This document shows, piece after piece, positions 27,337 to 36,200 of a DNA stretch of 64,000 nt. Both the position numbers and the translations under genes were made by a program. The notes below the pieces were generated by a model. That model searched no databases and was not told the DNA's origin. It worked only from the letters and a program-made list of their open reading frames with translations. Position 1 is the stretch's first letter. Each line of letters opens with the position of its first letter. Origin of the DNA: Candidatus Binatia bacterium (GTDB lineage: Bacteria > Vulcanimicrobiota > Vulcanimicrobiia > Vulcanimicrobiales > Vulcanimicrobiaceae); contig DATKMJ010000063.1 in assembly GCA_035541935.1 (NCBI GenBank), positions 1 to 64,000 on the forward strand, read 5' to 3'.

Positions 27337-29340
27337 CTAACGAGCGGCGAGTGCGAATCTCTGCAGGGCCAGCCCCGCGACGTTATCCGGGGTGAAGCCG
27401 TAGGCCTTGGCGATGGCGGCAAGCGGCGCCGACGTTCCGAAGTGGTCTATGCCGAACGCGAAGCCCCGATCGCCTACGTACTTCGACCAGCCCATGGTCG
27501 CGCCGGCCTCGATGGACATGCGCGCGCCGACCGACGGCGGCAAGACGTCGTCCCGATACGACTGCGGTTGCGCGTCGAAGAGCTCCCAGCACGGCATCGA
27601 GACGACGCGAGTCCGCACGCCCTTGCCGTCGAGGATCTGCTTGGCATCCACGGCGAGAGAGACTTCGGATCCGGTCGCGATGAGAATGAGATCGGGCGCC
27701 CCGTCCGCGGCCTCGGCGAGCACGTAGGCTCCGCGGCCGACCGCCGCGTCGCGCGCGCCGAGGAACGGCAGCTTCTGTCGCGTCAGGACGAGCACCCACG
27801 GCGCGTCCTTGCCCGCGACGGCGAGCTTCCAGGCTTCGAGCGTTTCGAGCGAATCGGCCGGGCGAACGACGTAGCAGTTCGGCGTCGCGCGCAGCGTCGC
27901 GAGCTGCTCGATCGGCTGATGCGTCGGGCCGTCCTCGCCAAGAAAGACCGAGTCGTGCGTGAAGACGTAGATCGAGTGGATCTTCGTCAGGCAGCCGAGG
28001 CGCAGCGACGGTTTCAGATAGTCGAGAAAATTGAAGAACGTCGCCGCGAACGGGAGCAGGCCGCCGTGCAGGGCGATGCCGTTCGTGCAGGCCGCCATCG
28101 CGTGCTCGCGCACGCCGTAATGAATGTTGCGTCCGGCGTAGTCGTTCGGCTCGAAGTCACCGCAGTTCTTCAGATAGGTCTTCGTCGATGGGTCGAGATC
28201 GGCGGATCCACCGACCAGTTCCGGCAACGCGAGGGCGATGGCGTTCATGACCGTTCCCCCCGCGTCGCGCGTCGCGACGCTGCCGTTCTCGGCGGTAAAG
28301 GCCGGCCAGGGCAGGTCGGCGGGAAGTTCCCGGCGCAGCGCGCGATCGAGCGTCGCCGCGAGAGCGGGGTTCGCTGCCTTCCACGCGTCGTACATCGTCT
28401 GCCACTGCGCTTCGAGTTGCGCTCCGCGCGCCCCGACCTCGCGGAAGAACGAGAGTACGTCGTCGGGCACGTAGAAGGCGGGCTCGAGCGGCCAGCCGAG
28501 TTGCTCTTTTGATTTCGTTACGTTCTCCGGTCCGAGCGGCTCGCCGTGCGCGGTGTAGTTGTCTTGGCGGGGCGAGCCGTAGCCGATGTGCGTGCGCACG
28601 GCGATGAACGACGGGCGATCGGTGACGTTCTTCGCCACCTGGATTGCCTGGTCGATCGTCGCGACGTCGTTCCCGCGTGCGGCGTCCACGAATTGCGTGT
28701 GCCATCCGCAGGCGTCGAATCGCGCGATCGGATCGTCGGATAGCGTCACGTCCGTCGGTCCCGCGAGCGAGACGAGGTTGTCGTCGTAGAGCACGACGAG
28801 CTTCCCGAGCTTCAGATGCCCGGCAAGGGAGATCGCTTCCTGGCTGATCCCTTCCATGAGATCGCCGTCACCGCAGATGCAGTACGTGAAGTGATCGACG
28901 ATCGGCTCGTCGTCGCGATTGTAGACTGCGCCGAGATGCGCTTGCGCGATCGCCATCCCCACCGCGTTGCCGAGGCCCTGTCCGAGCGGTCCGGTCGTCG
29001 CCTCGACGCCCGGCGTGTGTCCGGCCTCGGGATGTCCGGGCGTCTTGCTCCCGAACTGGCGAAAGCTCTCGATATCCGCGAGCGTGACGTCGTAACCGGT
29101 GAGATAGAGCAACGCGTAGAGGAGCATCGAGCCGTGCCCGGCCGAGAGCACGAACCGGTCGCGGTCGAGCCAGTGCGGATCCTTGGGATTGAAGCGCAGA
29201 TGGCGCGTCCAGAGCGCGAACGCCATCGCCGCCGCGCCCATCGGCATCCCCGGGTGGCCCGAGTTCGCCTTCTGGACGGCATCTACGGCGAGAAACCGGA
29301 TTGCGTTGATGCGTTCTTCGTCGGCGGGGGAGTTGGCCAT
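27337..29340 (-). CDS. tkt: Transketolase
   Basis: A thiamine-diphosphate enzyme that moves two-carbon units between sugar phosphates. I place the start at ATG 29338-29340 (MANSPADEERINAIRFLAVD), preceded by AAAGGAG; this gives 667 residues. Conserved parts are KANSGHPGMPMGAAAMAFAL, LSAGHGSMLLYALLYLTGY, the ThDP-binding GDGDLMEGISQEAISLAGH, and the pyrimidine-domain YGVREHAMAACTNG and GPTHQPIEQLA. It is first in the minus-strand pentose-phosphate operon and is divergent from dapD, with 91 bp between them. Confidence 0.95.
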   Translation of the reverse strand: MANSPADEERINAIRFLAVDAVQKANSGHPGMPMGAAAMAFALWTRHLRFNPKDPHWLDRDRFVLSAGHGSMLLYALLYLTGYDVTLADIESFRQFGSKTPGHPEAGHTPGVEATTGPLGQGLGNAVGMAIAQAHLGAVYNRDDEPIVDHFTYCICGDGDLMEGISQEAISLAGHLKLGKLVVLYDDNLVSLAGPTDVTLSDDPIARFDACGWHTQFVDAARGNDVATIDQAIQVAKNVTDRPSFIAVRTHIGYGSPRQDNYTAHGEPLGPENVTKSKEQLGWPLEPAFYVPDDVLSFFREVGARGAQLEAQWQTMYDAWKAANPALAATLDRALRRELPADLPWPAFTAENGSVATRDAGGTVMNAIALALPELVGGSADLDPSTKTYLKNCGDFEPNDYAGRNIHYGVREHAMAACTNGIALHGGLLPFAATFFNFLDYLKPSLRLGCLTKIHSIYVFTHDSVFLGEDGPTHQPIEQLATLRATPNCYVVRPADSLETLEAWKLAVAGKDAPWVLVLTRQKLPFLGARDAAVGRGAYVLAEAADGAPDLILIATGSEVSLAVDAKQILDGKGVRTRVVSMPCWELFDAQPQSYRDDVLPPSVGARMSIEAGATMGWSKYVGDRGFAFGIDHFGTSAPLAAIAKAYGFTPDNVAGLALQRFALAAR

Positions 29341-29431
29341 GACGTCTCCTTTATAGAGCGCGGCTCCCGCCGCGAGGATGGGGAGTTCGCGTTCGGCGGA
29401 ACTTTTCTTACCCACCGCGTAAGATTCAAAG

Positions 29432-30214
29432 ATGACCGGCGAAGCAATGCGCGAGGCGATAGAAGCGCTCGCTCGCGGCGAGGGCGACCCTCGCGGCCGC
29501 AGCGGACGGATCGTCGATCGCGTCATCGAGCGGATCGACGGCGGAGAGCTCCGCGCCGCGGAACCGCGCGACGGCGATTGGGTGACCAACGCGTGGGTGA
29601 AAGAGGCGATCATGCTCTACTTCGCGCGGCGCGATCGCAAGATGCCGCTCAAGAGCAACTATAAGAAGATCGGCGTGCGCTGCGTGAAGCCCGGCGTGGC
29701 GCGTTACGGCAGTTTTCTGGGGCGCGGCGTCGTCTTGATGCCCGGGTTCGTGAACATCGGCGCGTACGTAGACGAAGGGACGATGATCGACACCTGGGCA
29801 ACGGTCGGCTCGTGCGCGCAGATCGGCAAGGGCGTCCATCTCTCGGGCGGCGTCGGGATCGGCGGCGTGCTCGAACCCGCGCAGGCCGCTCCCGTTATCG
29901 TCGAAGACGGCGCGTTCGTCGGCTCGCGCTGCATCGTCGTCGAAGGCGTGCGGGTCGAACGCGAGGCGGTGATCGGCGCCGGCGTCGTGCTGACCGCCAG
30001 CACCCCGATCGTGGACGTGCGCGGCAGCGAGCCCGTGACCTCAAAGGGGAGAATCCCGGCGCGCGCGGTCGTGATCCCGGGCACGCTCCCCAAGCGCTTT
30101 CCCGCGGGCGAGTTCGGCACCCCGTGCGCGCTGATCGTCGGCACGCGGACGCCCTCGACCGACCTGAAGACCTCGCTCAATGCGGCGCTGAGAGAGCACG
30201 ACGTAGCGGTATGA
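29432..30214 (+). CDS. dapD: 2,3,4,5-tetrahydropyridine-2,6-dicarboxylate N-succinyltransferase
   Basis: DapD succinylates tetrahydrodipicolinate in the lysine/diaminopimelate pathway. The 260-residue protein has the family N-terminal helical domain, then left-handed beta-helix hexapeptide repeats (GVVLMPGFVNIGAYVDEGTM, IDTWATVGSCAQIGKGVHLS, GGVGIGGVLEPAQAAPVIVE). No clear Shine-Dalgarno sequence precedes the ATG. It overlaps the following aminotransferase as ATGA, which suggests that gene is the next step (DapC). Confidence 0.94.
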   Translation: MTGEAMREAIEALARGEGDPRGRSGRIVDRVIERIDGGELRAAEPRDGDWVTNAWVKEAIMLYFARRDRKMPLKSNYKKIGVRCVKPGVARYGSFLGRGVVLMPGFVNIGAYVDEGTMIDTWATVGSCAQIGKGVHLSGGVGIGGVLEPAQAAPVIVEDGAFVGSRCIVVEGVRVEREAVIGAGVVLTASTPIVDVRGSEPVTSKGRIPARAVVIPGTLPKRFPAGEFGTPCALIVGTRTPSTDLKTSLNAALREHDVAV

Positions 30215-31353
30215 ATCCACGCGTGCTCGAGATCTCGGCCTCGCTTATTCGCGAGGTATCGAGCCGGAAGAAGCCGACCTCGATCGACCTCGGTCTGGGC
30301 GAGCCTTCGCTCGCGCCGAGTCTCGGGCACTTCGAAGAAGCGATGCGCTACGTCGCCGAGCACGGCGTCAAGTACACGCCCAACGCAGGCGATCGGACGT
30401 TGCGCGAAGCGATAGCCCGCGCGTATGCCTATCCGGAGATGGAGAGCGCCGAGAACGTCTGCGTGACGGTCGGCTCGCAAGAGGCGATGTACGTCGCGCT
30501 CAAGACGCTGCTCGATCCCGCAAAGGACGAGCTGCTGATCGTCGACCCCGCCTTCCCTTCATATCGCAAGATGGCGGCCCTCGAGGGCGTTGCGTTTCGC
30601 AGCGTCACGATGCGGGCGGACGAAGCGTTTGCCTTCGATGCGGAACGCATCGTCGCCGCGATCGGCGAGCGGACGCGCGCGGTCGTGATCTGTTCGCCGT
30701 GCAATCCGACGGGGCGCGTGATCTCGACGGCGCAGGCACGGACGCTCGCTCGAGCGCTCGAGCGGCGCGGCGGCGATATTTGGCTGATCCACGACGAGAT
30801 CTACCGCGAGCAGACGTTCGTGGACGACGCGGCCGAGCTCGCTCGTCTCTACCCGCGCACGATCGTGACGAACTCGCTGAGCAAGAGCAACGCGCTGACG
30901 GGGCTGCGCCTGGGCTGGCTGATCGGCGAACGCTCCTTCATCGAGCAGGCGATCAAGGTGCATGCGTGGGCGGTATCCTGCGCCGACACGTTCGCGCAGC
31001 GGATCGCCCTGCACGTCTTCCAAACGCCCGGCGCGCTGCGCGAGCACGCGGCGTGGTATCGGGAGCGCCGCCGCGACCTCCTCGCAGCGCTCGAGGAGAG
31101 CGGCCTGCACTTCGTTCCGGTCGACGGCACGTTCTACGTCTGCGTGCGGCTCGCGCCCGGGGCTCTCTCGCTCGAGGCCGCCGGCGATCTGATCGAACGC
31201 CACGACGTGGTTGCGATCCCCGGCATCGCATTCGGAGCGTCGCTCGAAGGATGGCTCCGTCTGAGCTGGGTCGGCGCGCCGGAGCGGGTCCGCACCGCGC
31301 TTGCGCGCATCGCCGACTACTGCGCTAGCCGATCCACACGGTCTGCACGTTGA
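30211..31353 (+). CDS. Class I/II PLP aminotransferase, candidate N-succinyldiaminopimelate aminotransferase
   Basis: A 380-residue fold-type I aminotransferase. The PLP Lys is in NSLSKSNALTGLRLGW, with the VICSPCNPTGRVIS and IHDEIYREQTF motifs ahead of it. The start ATG overlaps the dapD stop (ATGA). This coupling points to DapC function, transfer of an amino group from glutamate to N-succinyl-2-amino-6-ketopimelate. Other specificities in this broad family cannot be excluded from sequence. Its 3' end overlaps the convergent aldehyde dehydrogenase by about 29 nt. Confidence 0.85.
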   Translation: MNPRVLEISASLIREVSSRKKPTSIDLGLGEPSLAPSLGHFEEAMRYVAEHGVKYTPNAGDRTLREAIARAYAYPEMESAENVCVTVGSQEAMYVALKTLLDPAKDELLIVDPAFPSYRKMAALEGVAFRSVTMRADEAFAFDAERIVAAIGERTRAVVICSPCNPTGRVISTAQARTLARALERRGGDIWLIHDEIYREQTFVDDAAELARLYPRTIVTNSLSKSNALTGLRLGWLIGERSFIEQAIKVHAWAVSCADTFAQRIALHVFQTPGALREHAAWYRERRRDLLAALEESGLHFVPVDGTFYVCVRLAPGALSLEAAGDLIERHDVVAIPGIAFGASLEGWLRLSWVGAPERVRTALARIADYCASRSTRSAR

Positions 31354-32686
31354 CGAACTCGTGGATGCCGAAGGTCGAGAGCTCCCGGCCGTAACCGCTC
31401 TTCTTGACGCCGCCGAAGGGCAGGCGCGGATCACTCGCGACCATGCCGTTGATGAAGACGGCGCCGGCCTCGACGCGGCTCGCGAACGCCTCGGCGGCGT
31501 GCAGGTCGCGCGTCCAGAGGCTCGAGCCTAGGCCGTAGACCGAAGCGTTGGCGAGCGCGAGCGCATGCTCGCGATCGCTCGCGCGAACGACCGCAGCCGC
31601 CGGGCCGAAGACCTCTTCCTCGAACATCCGCATTCCCGGCAGAACGTCGGCGACGATCGTCGGCTCGTAGAAGTAGCCGGCGCGCTCCGGCGCGCGTCCG
31701 CCGAGTGCCGTCCGCGCGCCGGCGGCGAGCGTGCCCTGGACTTGCTCGCCGATGGTTTGACGGAGATCGGCGCGCGCGCACGGTCCGATCTGGACGCGCT
31801 CTTCCATGGGGTTGCCGACGACGAGCTCCTTTGCGCGCTCGACGAACGCCGCGAGGAACTCGTCGTAGACGGGGCTCTCGACGATGAAACGCTTCGCCGC
31901 GATGCAGCTCTCGCCGTTGTTCTGGAAGCGTGCGGTGACCGCCGTCTTCGCCGCGGCCTCGAGGTCGGCGTCGGAGAGGACGACGAACGCGTCGGATCCT
32001 CCGAGCTCCAGAACGCACTTCTTGAGGCTCTCGCCCGCAGCGGTCGCGACCGCTGCCCCGGCGCGTTCGCTGCCGGTCAGCGTCACGGCGGCGATGCGCG
32101 GATCGCCGACGACCTTGTCGATCGCATCGCCGCGCGCGATCACGACGCCGAAACAACCGTCGGGCGCGCCCGCTTCGCGGACGACGCGCTCGAGCTCGAG
32201 CGCGCAGCGCGTCGTGTTTGCCGCGTGCTTGAGCACGAGCGGGTTGCCCGCCAGCAGCGCCGGCGCGGCCGCGCGCCCGACCTGCCAATAGGGAAAGTTC
32301 CACGGCATGATCGCGAGGAGCGCGCCGAGCGGACGGAAGGCGACGTAACTGCGCGACGCCTCGGTCGGCGCGCTCTGCGGGGCGAGCATGGCAGCCGCGT
32401 GCTCGGCGAAGTAATCGAAGGCGCGGGCGCACTTCTCGACTTCGGCGCGCGCCTGCACGATCGGCTTGCCCATTTCGCGCACCGCCGTCCGCGCGAGCGA
32501 ATCGGATTGCGCGCGCATCCGCACGGCGATCGCGCGCAGCACCGCGGCGCGCTCGTCGAGCGAGAGGGCGCTCCACGGCGCGACTCGGCGCGCGGCCGCT
32601 TCGAGCACCGCGTCGATCTGCGCCGCTTCCATCAACGGTATTCGCTCGAGCACTCGCTCGGTCGTCGGGTCGATCGTCTCGATCAT
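31325..32686 (-). CDS. NAD(P)-dependent aldehyde dehydrogenase (succinate-semialdehyde dehydrogenase type)
   Basis: A 453-residue ALDH. The catalytic Cys is in [12 protein letters not shown], the general-base Glu in [10 protein letters not shown], and the cofactor motif in [23 protein letters not shown] and [11 protein letters not shown] are typical of the short Sad/YneI group, which oxidises succinate semialdehyde. The start is ATG 32684-32686, overlapping the M16 peptidase stop. It is the last gene of the radA-led minus-strand run. The substrate is inferred from subgroup resemblance only. Confidence 0.88.
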   Translation of the reverse strand: MIETIDPTTERVLERIPLMEAAQIDAVLEAAARRVAPWSALSLDERAAVLRAIAVRMRAQSDSLARTAVREMGKPIVQARAEVEKCARAFDYFAEHAAAMLAPQSAPTEASRSYVAFRPLGALLAIMPWNFPYWQVGRAAAPALLAGNPLVLKHAANTTRCALELERVVREAGAPDGCFGVVIARGDAIDKVVGDPRIAAVTLTGSERAGAAVATAAGESLKKCVLELGGSDAFVVLSDADLEAAAKTAVTARFQNNGESCIAAKRFIVESPVYDEFLAAFVERAKELVVGNPMEERVQIGPCARADLRQTIGEQVQGTLAAGARTALGGRAPERAGYFYEPTIVADVLPGMRMFEEEVFGPAAAVVRASDREHALALANASVYGLGSSLWTRDLHAAEAFASRVEAGAVFINGMVASDPRLPFGGVKKSGYGRELSTFGIHEFVNVQTVWIG

Positions 32687-35367
32687 AGCGAGTGCTGCGC
32701 CCACGGACCCGACGGCCCCGAATACACCTCGACGAGTTTCGCCGGCTGCAAGTAGGTGCGCGCGACGCGCTGAACGTCCGCCGGCGTGATGCGCGCGAAG
32801 CGTTCGTTGAGCGTACGGTAGTAATCGAGCGGGAAGCCGTTGCTTGCGATGTCGATTAACTGTTTGACCTGTCCGGTAGATGAGGCTTCATCGAGCAGCG
32901 CGTTGCTCACGAGGCGGATCTTCGCCTCTTGCAGCTCGGTGGCGGAGACCGGCTCCTTCTGGAGCAGCGTCAACTCCCTGCGCACCTCGGTGACCGCTTC
33001 GACGACGCGCTGCGGCGAGGCGCTCAGTTCGATGCGGAAATCCCCGCGGTCGCCGTCGGCGTCGAGCGAGCTGCTCACGCTGTAGACCAGGCCGCGTTTC
33101 TGCCGCAGCTCTTGCCAGAGGCGCGACTCGAAGGCGCCGCTCCCGCCGAGGATCTGGCTGAGCACCAAGAACGTGTCGTAGTCGCCGTTCGAGCGCGAGA
33201 GCGCCGGCTGGCCGAGCCGGATGTAGACTTGATTGGAGGCGGTTCCGATGTAGTCGTGGCCGCTCGTCGCGGGCGGCATCGCCATGAGATGCGGGTCGGG
33301 TCGCGCACCGGTTGCCTGCCACGTGCCGAACGTCGCCTCGAGCGTGCTGCGAACGCGCTCTGGCGAGACGTTGCCGACGATAGCGATCGTCGTCAGATCG
33401 GGACGCCAGTACGTCGCGGCGTACGACAACAGGTCCTCGCGCGCGATCCCGGAGACGCTCTGCGCCGTCGGCTGACGCAGCGTCGGGTCGTCGGTCGCGA
33501 GCAAGAGCCGATTGTACGACCGGTCGATCAAGACGCCGGCGATGTTCGCCTCGGATTGCAGGCTATTCGCGAGCTGCGACCGCTCGATATCGAACCACGG
33601 ATCGGCGAAGGTTGGATGCGCCTCGCCGTCGGCGAGGATCGCGACGATCTGATCGAAGTCGCTCGCGACGCCCTGCGCGGAGAAGCTCTGTCCCGTCGTC
33701 ACGAGGGCGCCGATCTCGTCGGTATCCTTGCGCCGCTGTTCGAACGGATAGCGCGCGCTGCCGTAATCGGCAACGGCGGATGCCAGACGTCCGATCCCCT
33801 CCTTGCCCAGCGGCTCGAACGCGGGCGACGACGCGATGCGTCCGCGCAGGACGAACGTCGGCCGATCGGTCTTCGTCTGCACGAGAACGCGCAATCCGTT
33901 GGAGAGCGTGAACTCGACCGGCGAGAGAGCGCTGTGCGCCGTCGTCGGCGTGCGGATCGCCTGCGCGATCCAGGCGGGCTGGACGATCGGGCCGTTCGGG
34001 ATGCGTTTGGAGAAGTCGTCGCTGGCTTCCGCGCTGCTCTTCTGCGAGTTTCCGTGCGGCGGGCTTTCGTTCGGCGTGAGATGGCCGACGACGGTCGGCT
34101 TGCTGAGATACCGGCGAGCGGTGGCGACCAGATCGTCTCCCGTGAGAGCGGCGAGCCGCTCGTCTTCCGAGGCAATCTTCTCGCCGACGATTCCGTACGT
34201 GTATCCGGCGAGGCTGCCGATGCCGTCGATCGAGTCCGCCGTGTAGAGCCGATCGGCTATCGTCAGCCGCTTCGCCGCGACGACGAGCCCGGGGTCGAAG
34301 CCATTTTGGAGCGCCGCGTCGAGCGTCGTTTGAAAGGCCGTCTGCGCCGCGCTCGCCGTTCGGCCCGGATTGAGAATAATAAAGACGTGCAGCAAGCCGC
34401 CCCGCAACTGCGTATCGGCGTTCGTCTCGATCGCGAGTGCGACGTTGCTCTCGACGAGCGCCCGATAGAAGGGAGAGCGTTGGTTCTCGATCAGCGTCGC
34501 GAGCGCGCTGACCGCGGGCTCCCCGCGCTGCGTGTCGCCGGGAACGGAGTAGGCGAGATCGAGGATTTCGAACGGGAACGGGAACTCCGCCTCGACGCTC
34601 TTTCCCGACGATGGAACCGGATTTGCGTCGGATCGGGCGGGCAGCTTTTTCGAGGGCGCTGCGCCGAAGTAGCGCTCCGCTTTCGCAAAGACCGTCGCAT
34701 GCGAGACGTCGCCCGCGACGACGAGCGTCGCGTTGTTCGGCGCGTACCACTCGCGATAGTAGGCTTGGATTTCCGCGACGGTCGCGCGCGCAACGTCGTC
34801 GCGCGAGCCGAGCGGCGTGCGTCCGGCGGGCTGGCCGGGGAAGGCGGCGGCGCGGACCCGCGCGAGCAGATTGAAGAACGGCGAGCTCGCGTCGCCGTCG
34901 AGCTCGTTGAGCACCGCGTTGCGCTCGATCGCCCAATCCGCCGCGCGGAGCGACGCGTGTTGCATGCGGTCGGCCTCGACGTAGAGCGCGACGTCGAGCT
35001 TGTCGGCGGGCATCTCGAAGTAGAACTGCGTGTAGTCGTAGCTCGTCTCGCCGTTCATCTCCGCGCCGAGGCGCGCGGTGATGTCGTCGAGGCCGCCGGC
35101 CGAGATCTCCGGCGTGCCGCGAAACAGCATGTGCTCGAGGGCGTGCGCGAGGCCGGTCTTGCCGGGCGTCTCGTAGAGCGATCCGAACCCGTACCACATG
35201 GACGTCTGCACGACCGGCACGGAGCGATCCTCGACGACGACGACGCGCAGTCCGTTCCGCAGCGTCGTCGTGAATATGCCGGCGTCGCCGGGTCCCTCCT
35301 GCGCGGGCGCGCTCTGCGGCGAGAGCAGCGCCAGCGTGAGCGCGAGCAATGCGATCGGGCGTTTCAC
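32683..35367 (-). CDS. M16 family zinc metallopeptidase (two-domain, exported)
   Basis: An 894-residue protein with a signal peptide (MKRPIALLALTLALLSPQSA). The inverted zinc motif HxxEH is present as GLAHALEHMLFRGTP, with the distal Glu in the ERNAVLNELDGD region. A second M16 half starts at about residue 475 (PVEFTLSNGLRVLVQTKTD) and lacks HxxEH, which is usual for the pair. It probably degrades or trims peptides in the periplasm. The GTG start overlaps the formimidoyltransferase stop (GTGA). Confidence 0.93.
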   Translation of the reverse strand: MKRPIALLALTLALLSPQSAPAQEGPGDAGIFTTTLRNGLRVVVVEDRSVPVVQTSMWYGFGSLYETPGKTGLAHALEHMLFRGTPEISAGGLDDITARLGAEMNGETSYDYTQFYFEMPADKLDVALYVEADRMQHASLRAADWAIERNAVLNELDGDASSPFFNLLARVRAAAFPGQPAGRTPLGSRDDVARATVAEIQAYYREWYAPNNATLVVAGDVSHATVFAKAERYFGAAPSKKLPARSDANPVPSSGKSVEAEFPFPFEILDLAYSVPGDTQRGEPAVSALATLIENQRSPFYRALVESNVALAIETNADTQLRGGLLHVFIILNPGRTASAAQTAFQTTLDAALQNGFDPGLVVAAKRLTIADRLYTADSIDGIGSLAGYTYGIVGEKIASEDERLAALTGDDLVATARRYLSKPTVVGHLTPNESPPHGNSQKSSAEASDDFSKRIPNGPIVQPAWIAQAIRTPTTAHSALSPVEFTLSNGLRVLVQTKTDRPTFVLRGRIASSPAFEPLGKEGIGRLASAVADYGSARYPFEQRRKDTDEIGALVTTGQSFSAQGVASDFDQIVAILADGEAHPTFADPWFDIERSQLANSLQSEANIAGVLIDRSYNRLLLATDDPTLRQPTAQSVSGIAREDLLSYAATYWRPDLTTIAIVGNVSPERVRSTLEATFGTWQATGARPDPHLMAMPPATSGHDYIGTASNQVYIRLGQPALSRSNGDYDTFLVLSQILGGSGAFESRLWQELRQKRGLVYSVSSSLDADGDRGDFRIELSASPQRVVEAVTEVRRELTLLQKEPVSATELQEAKIRLVSNALLDEASSTGQVKQLIDIASNGFPLDYYRTLNERFARITPADVQRVARTYLQPAKLVEVYSGPSGPWAQHSL

Positions 35368-36179
35368 AGTTTGCTAACTCCTAAGTAATATTCGGCCGAG
35401 GCTTGCACCGCAGCCCAAGGAAGACAGCCAACGAGCTCGCATCGCAGGACCTCGAGGCCGCGTTCCTCGGCGAGCCGGCGAATCAGCTCGACGACGCGAT
35501 AGAGCGGCGTTGCAGCATAGTCCGTAACGTTGAGCGAGACCTGCACGCGGTCGTCTCCTCGCGGCAGCGCGAGCGCGCGAAGCGAGCGCAAGCCACCGTC
35601 GCGTTCGCGCACCGCGCGCGCGATCTCCCGGGCGGCCGCGAGATCGCTCCCGGCCAGCTCGACGTTGAAGGCGATCAGCAGCCCGCGCGCGCCGATCGCG
35701 ACGGCGCCGGCACTCAGATGACGTGCGCCGCCTTCGTCGGGAAGCCACTCGCCGTGCCGGCGTATCTCCGGAAGCGCGGCGCGTTCCGGGCGCAACGCCG
35801 CGGCGCCGAAGTAGAATGAAGGAACGCCGTACCGCCGCCAGATCTCGACGCCGGCGCGATGTGCGAGCTCCGCCGCGTCGCCCAGCGTCGCACCGGCGAG
35901 AGGCACGAAGGGCAGCACGTCGAGCGCGCCGATTCTCGGGTGGACGCCTCGATGCTTGCGCAGATCGATGCGCTCGGCCGCGACGCCGGCCACGGCGATC
36001 GCGGCGTCGAGCACCTGCGCCGCATCGCCGACGACCGTCAAGACGCTGCGGTGGTGAATCGCGTCTGCGCTGCTGTCGAGCACGCGCGCGCCGCTCCGGC
36101 CGGCCGCTTCGCAGGCCAACTCGATCGTCGCCGCATCGCGGCCTTCGGAGAGATTCGGCACGATCTCGAAGAGCGCCAC
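35364..36179 (-). CDS. Glutamate formimidoyltransferase (FTCD N-terminal type)
   Basis: This 271-residue enzyme transfers the formimino group of formiminoglutamate to tetrahydrofolate. Family marks are the opening FEIVPNLSEGRD, RSVLTVVGDA, the RIDLRKHRGVHPRIGALDVL stretch with HPRIGA, and VQVSLNVTDYAATPLYRVVE. The start is GTG 36177-36179. The cyclodeaminase half found in animal FTCD is absent. It offers an alternative outlet for formiminoglutamate made by the hut genes 22 kb away. It is grouped here with unrelated genes (radA, M16), so regulation with hut is not evident. Confidence 0.92.
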   Translation of the reverse strand: MALFEIVPNLSEGRDAATIELACEAAGRSGARVLDSSADAIHHRSVLTVVGDAAQVLDAAIAVAGVAAERIDLRKHRGVHPRIGALDVLPFVPLAGATLGDAAELAHRAGVEIWRRYGVPSFYFGAAALRPERAALPEIRRHGEWLPDEGGARHLSAGAVAIGARGLLIAFNVELAGSDLAAAREIARAVRERDGGLRSLRALALPRGDDRVQVSLNVTDYAATPLYRVVELIRRLAEERGLEVLRCELVGCLPWAAVQASAEYYLGVSKL

Positions 36180-36200
36180 GTCGACGATTAACGGACGGCC

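Noticed and set aside
26308-28512. 734-codon plus-strand frame over tal-pgi and tkt
   Set aside because: It mirrors codon bias of the real genes on the minus strand and shows no family signature.
29398-29425. GGAACT and CGTAAG as an ECF-type promoter for dapD
   Set aside because: Spacing is roughly right but the match is short and would put the start almost at the ATG; not strong enough to annotate.
32929-35388. 819-codon frame antisense to the M16 peptidase
   Set aside because: No start signal, no domain, Arg-rich shadow of a real gene.
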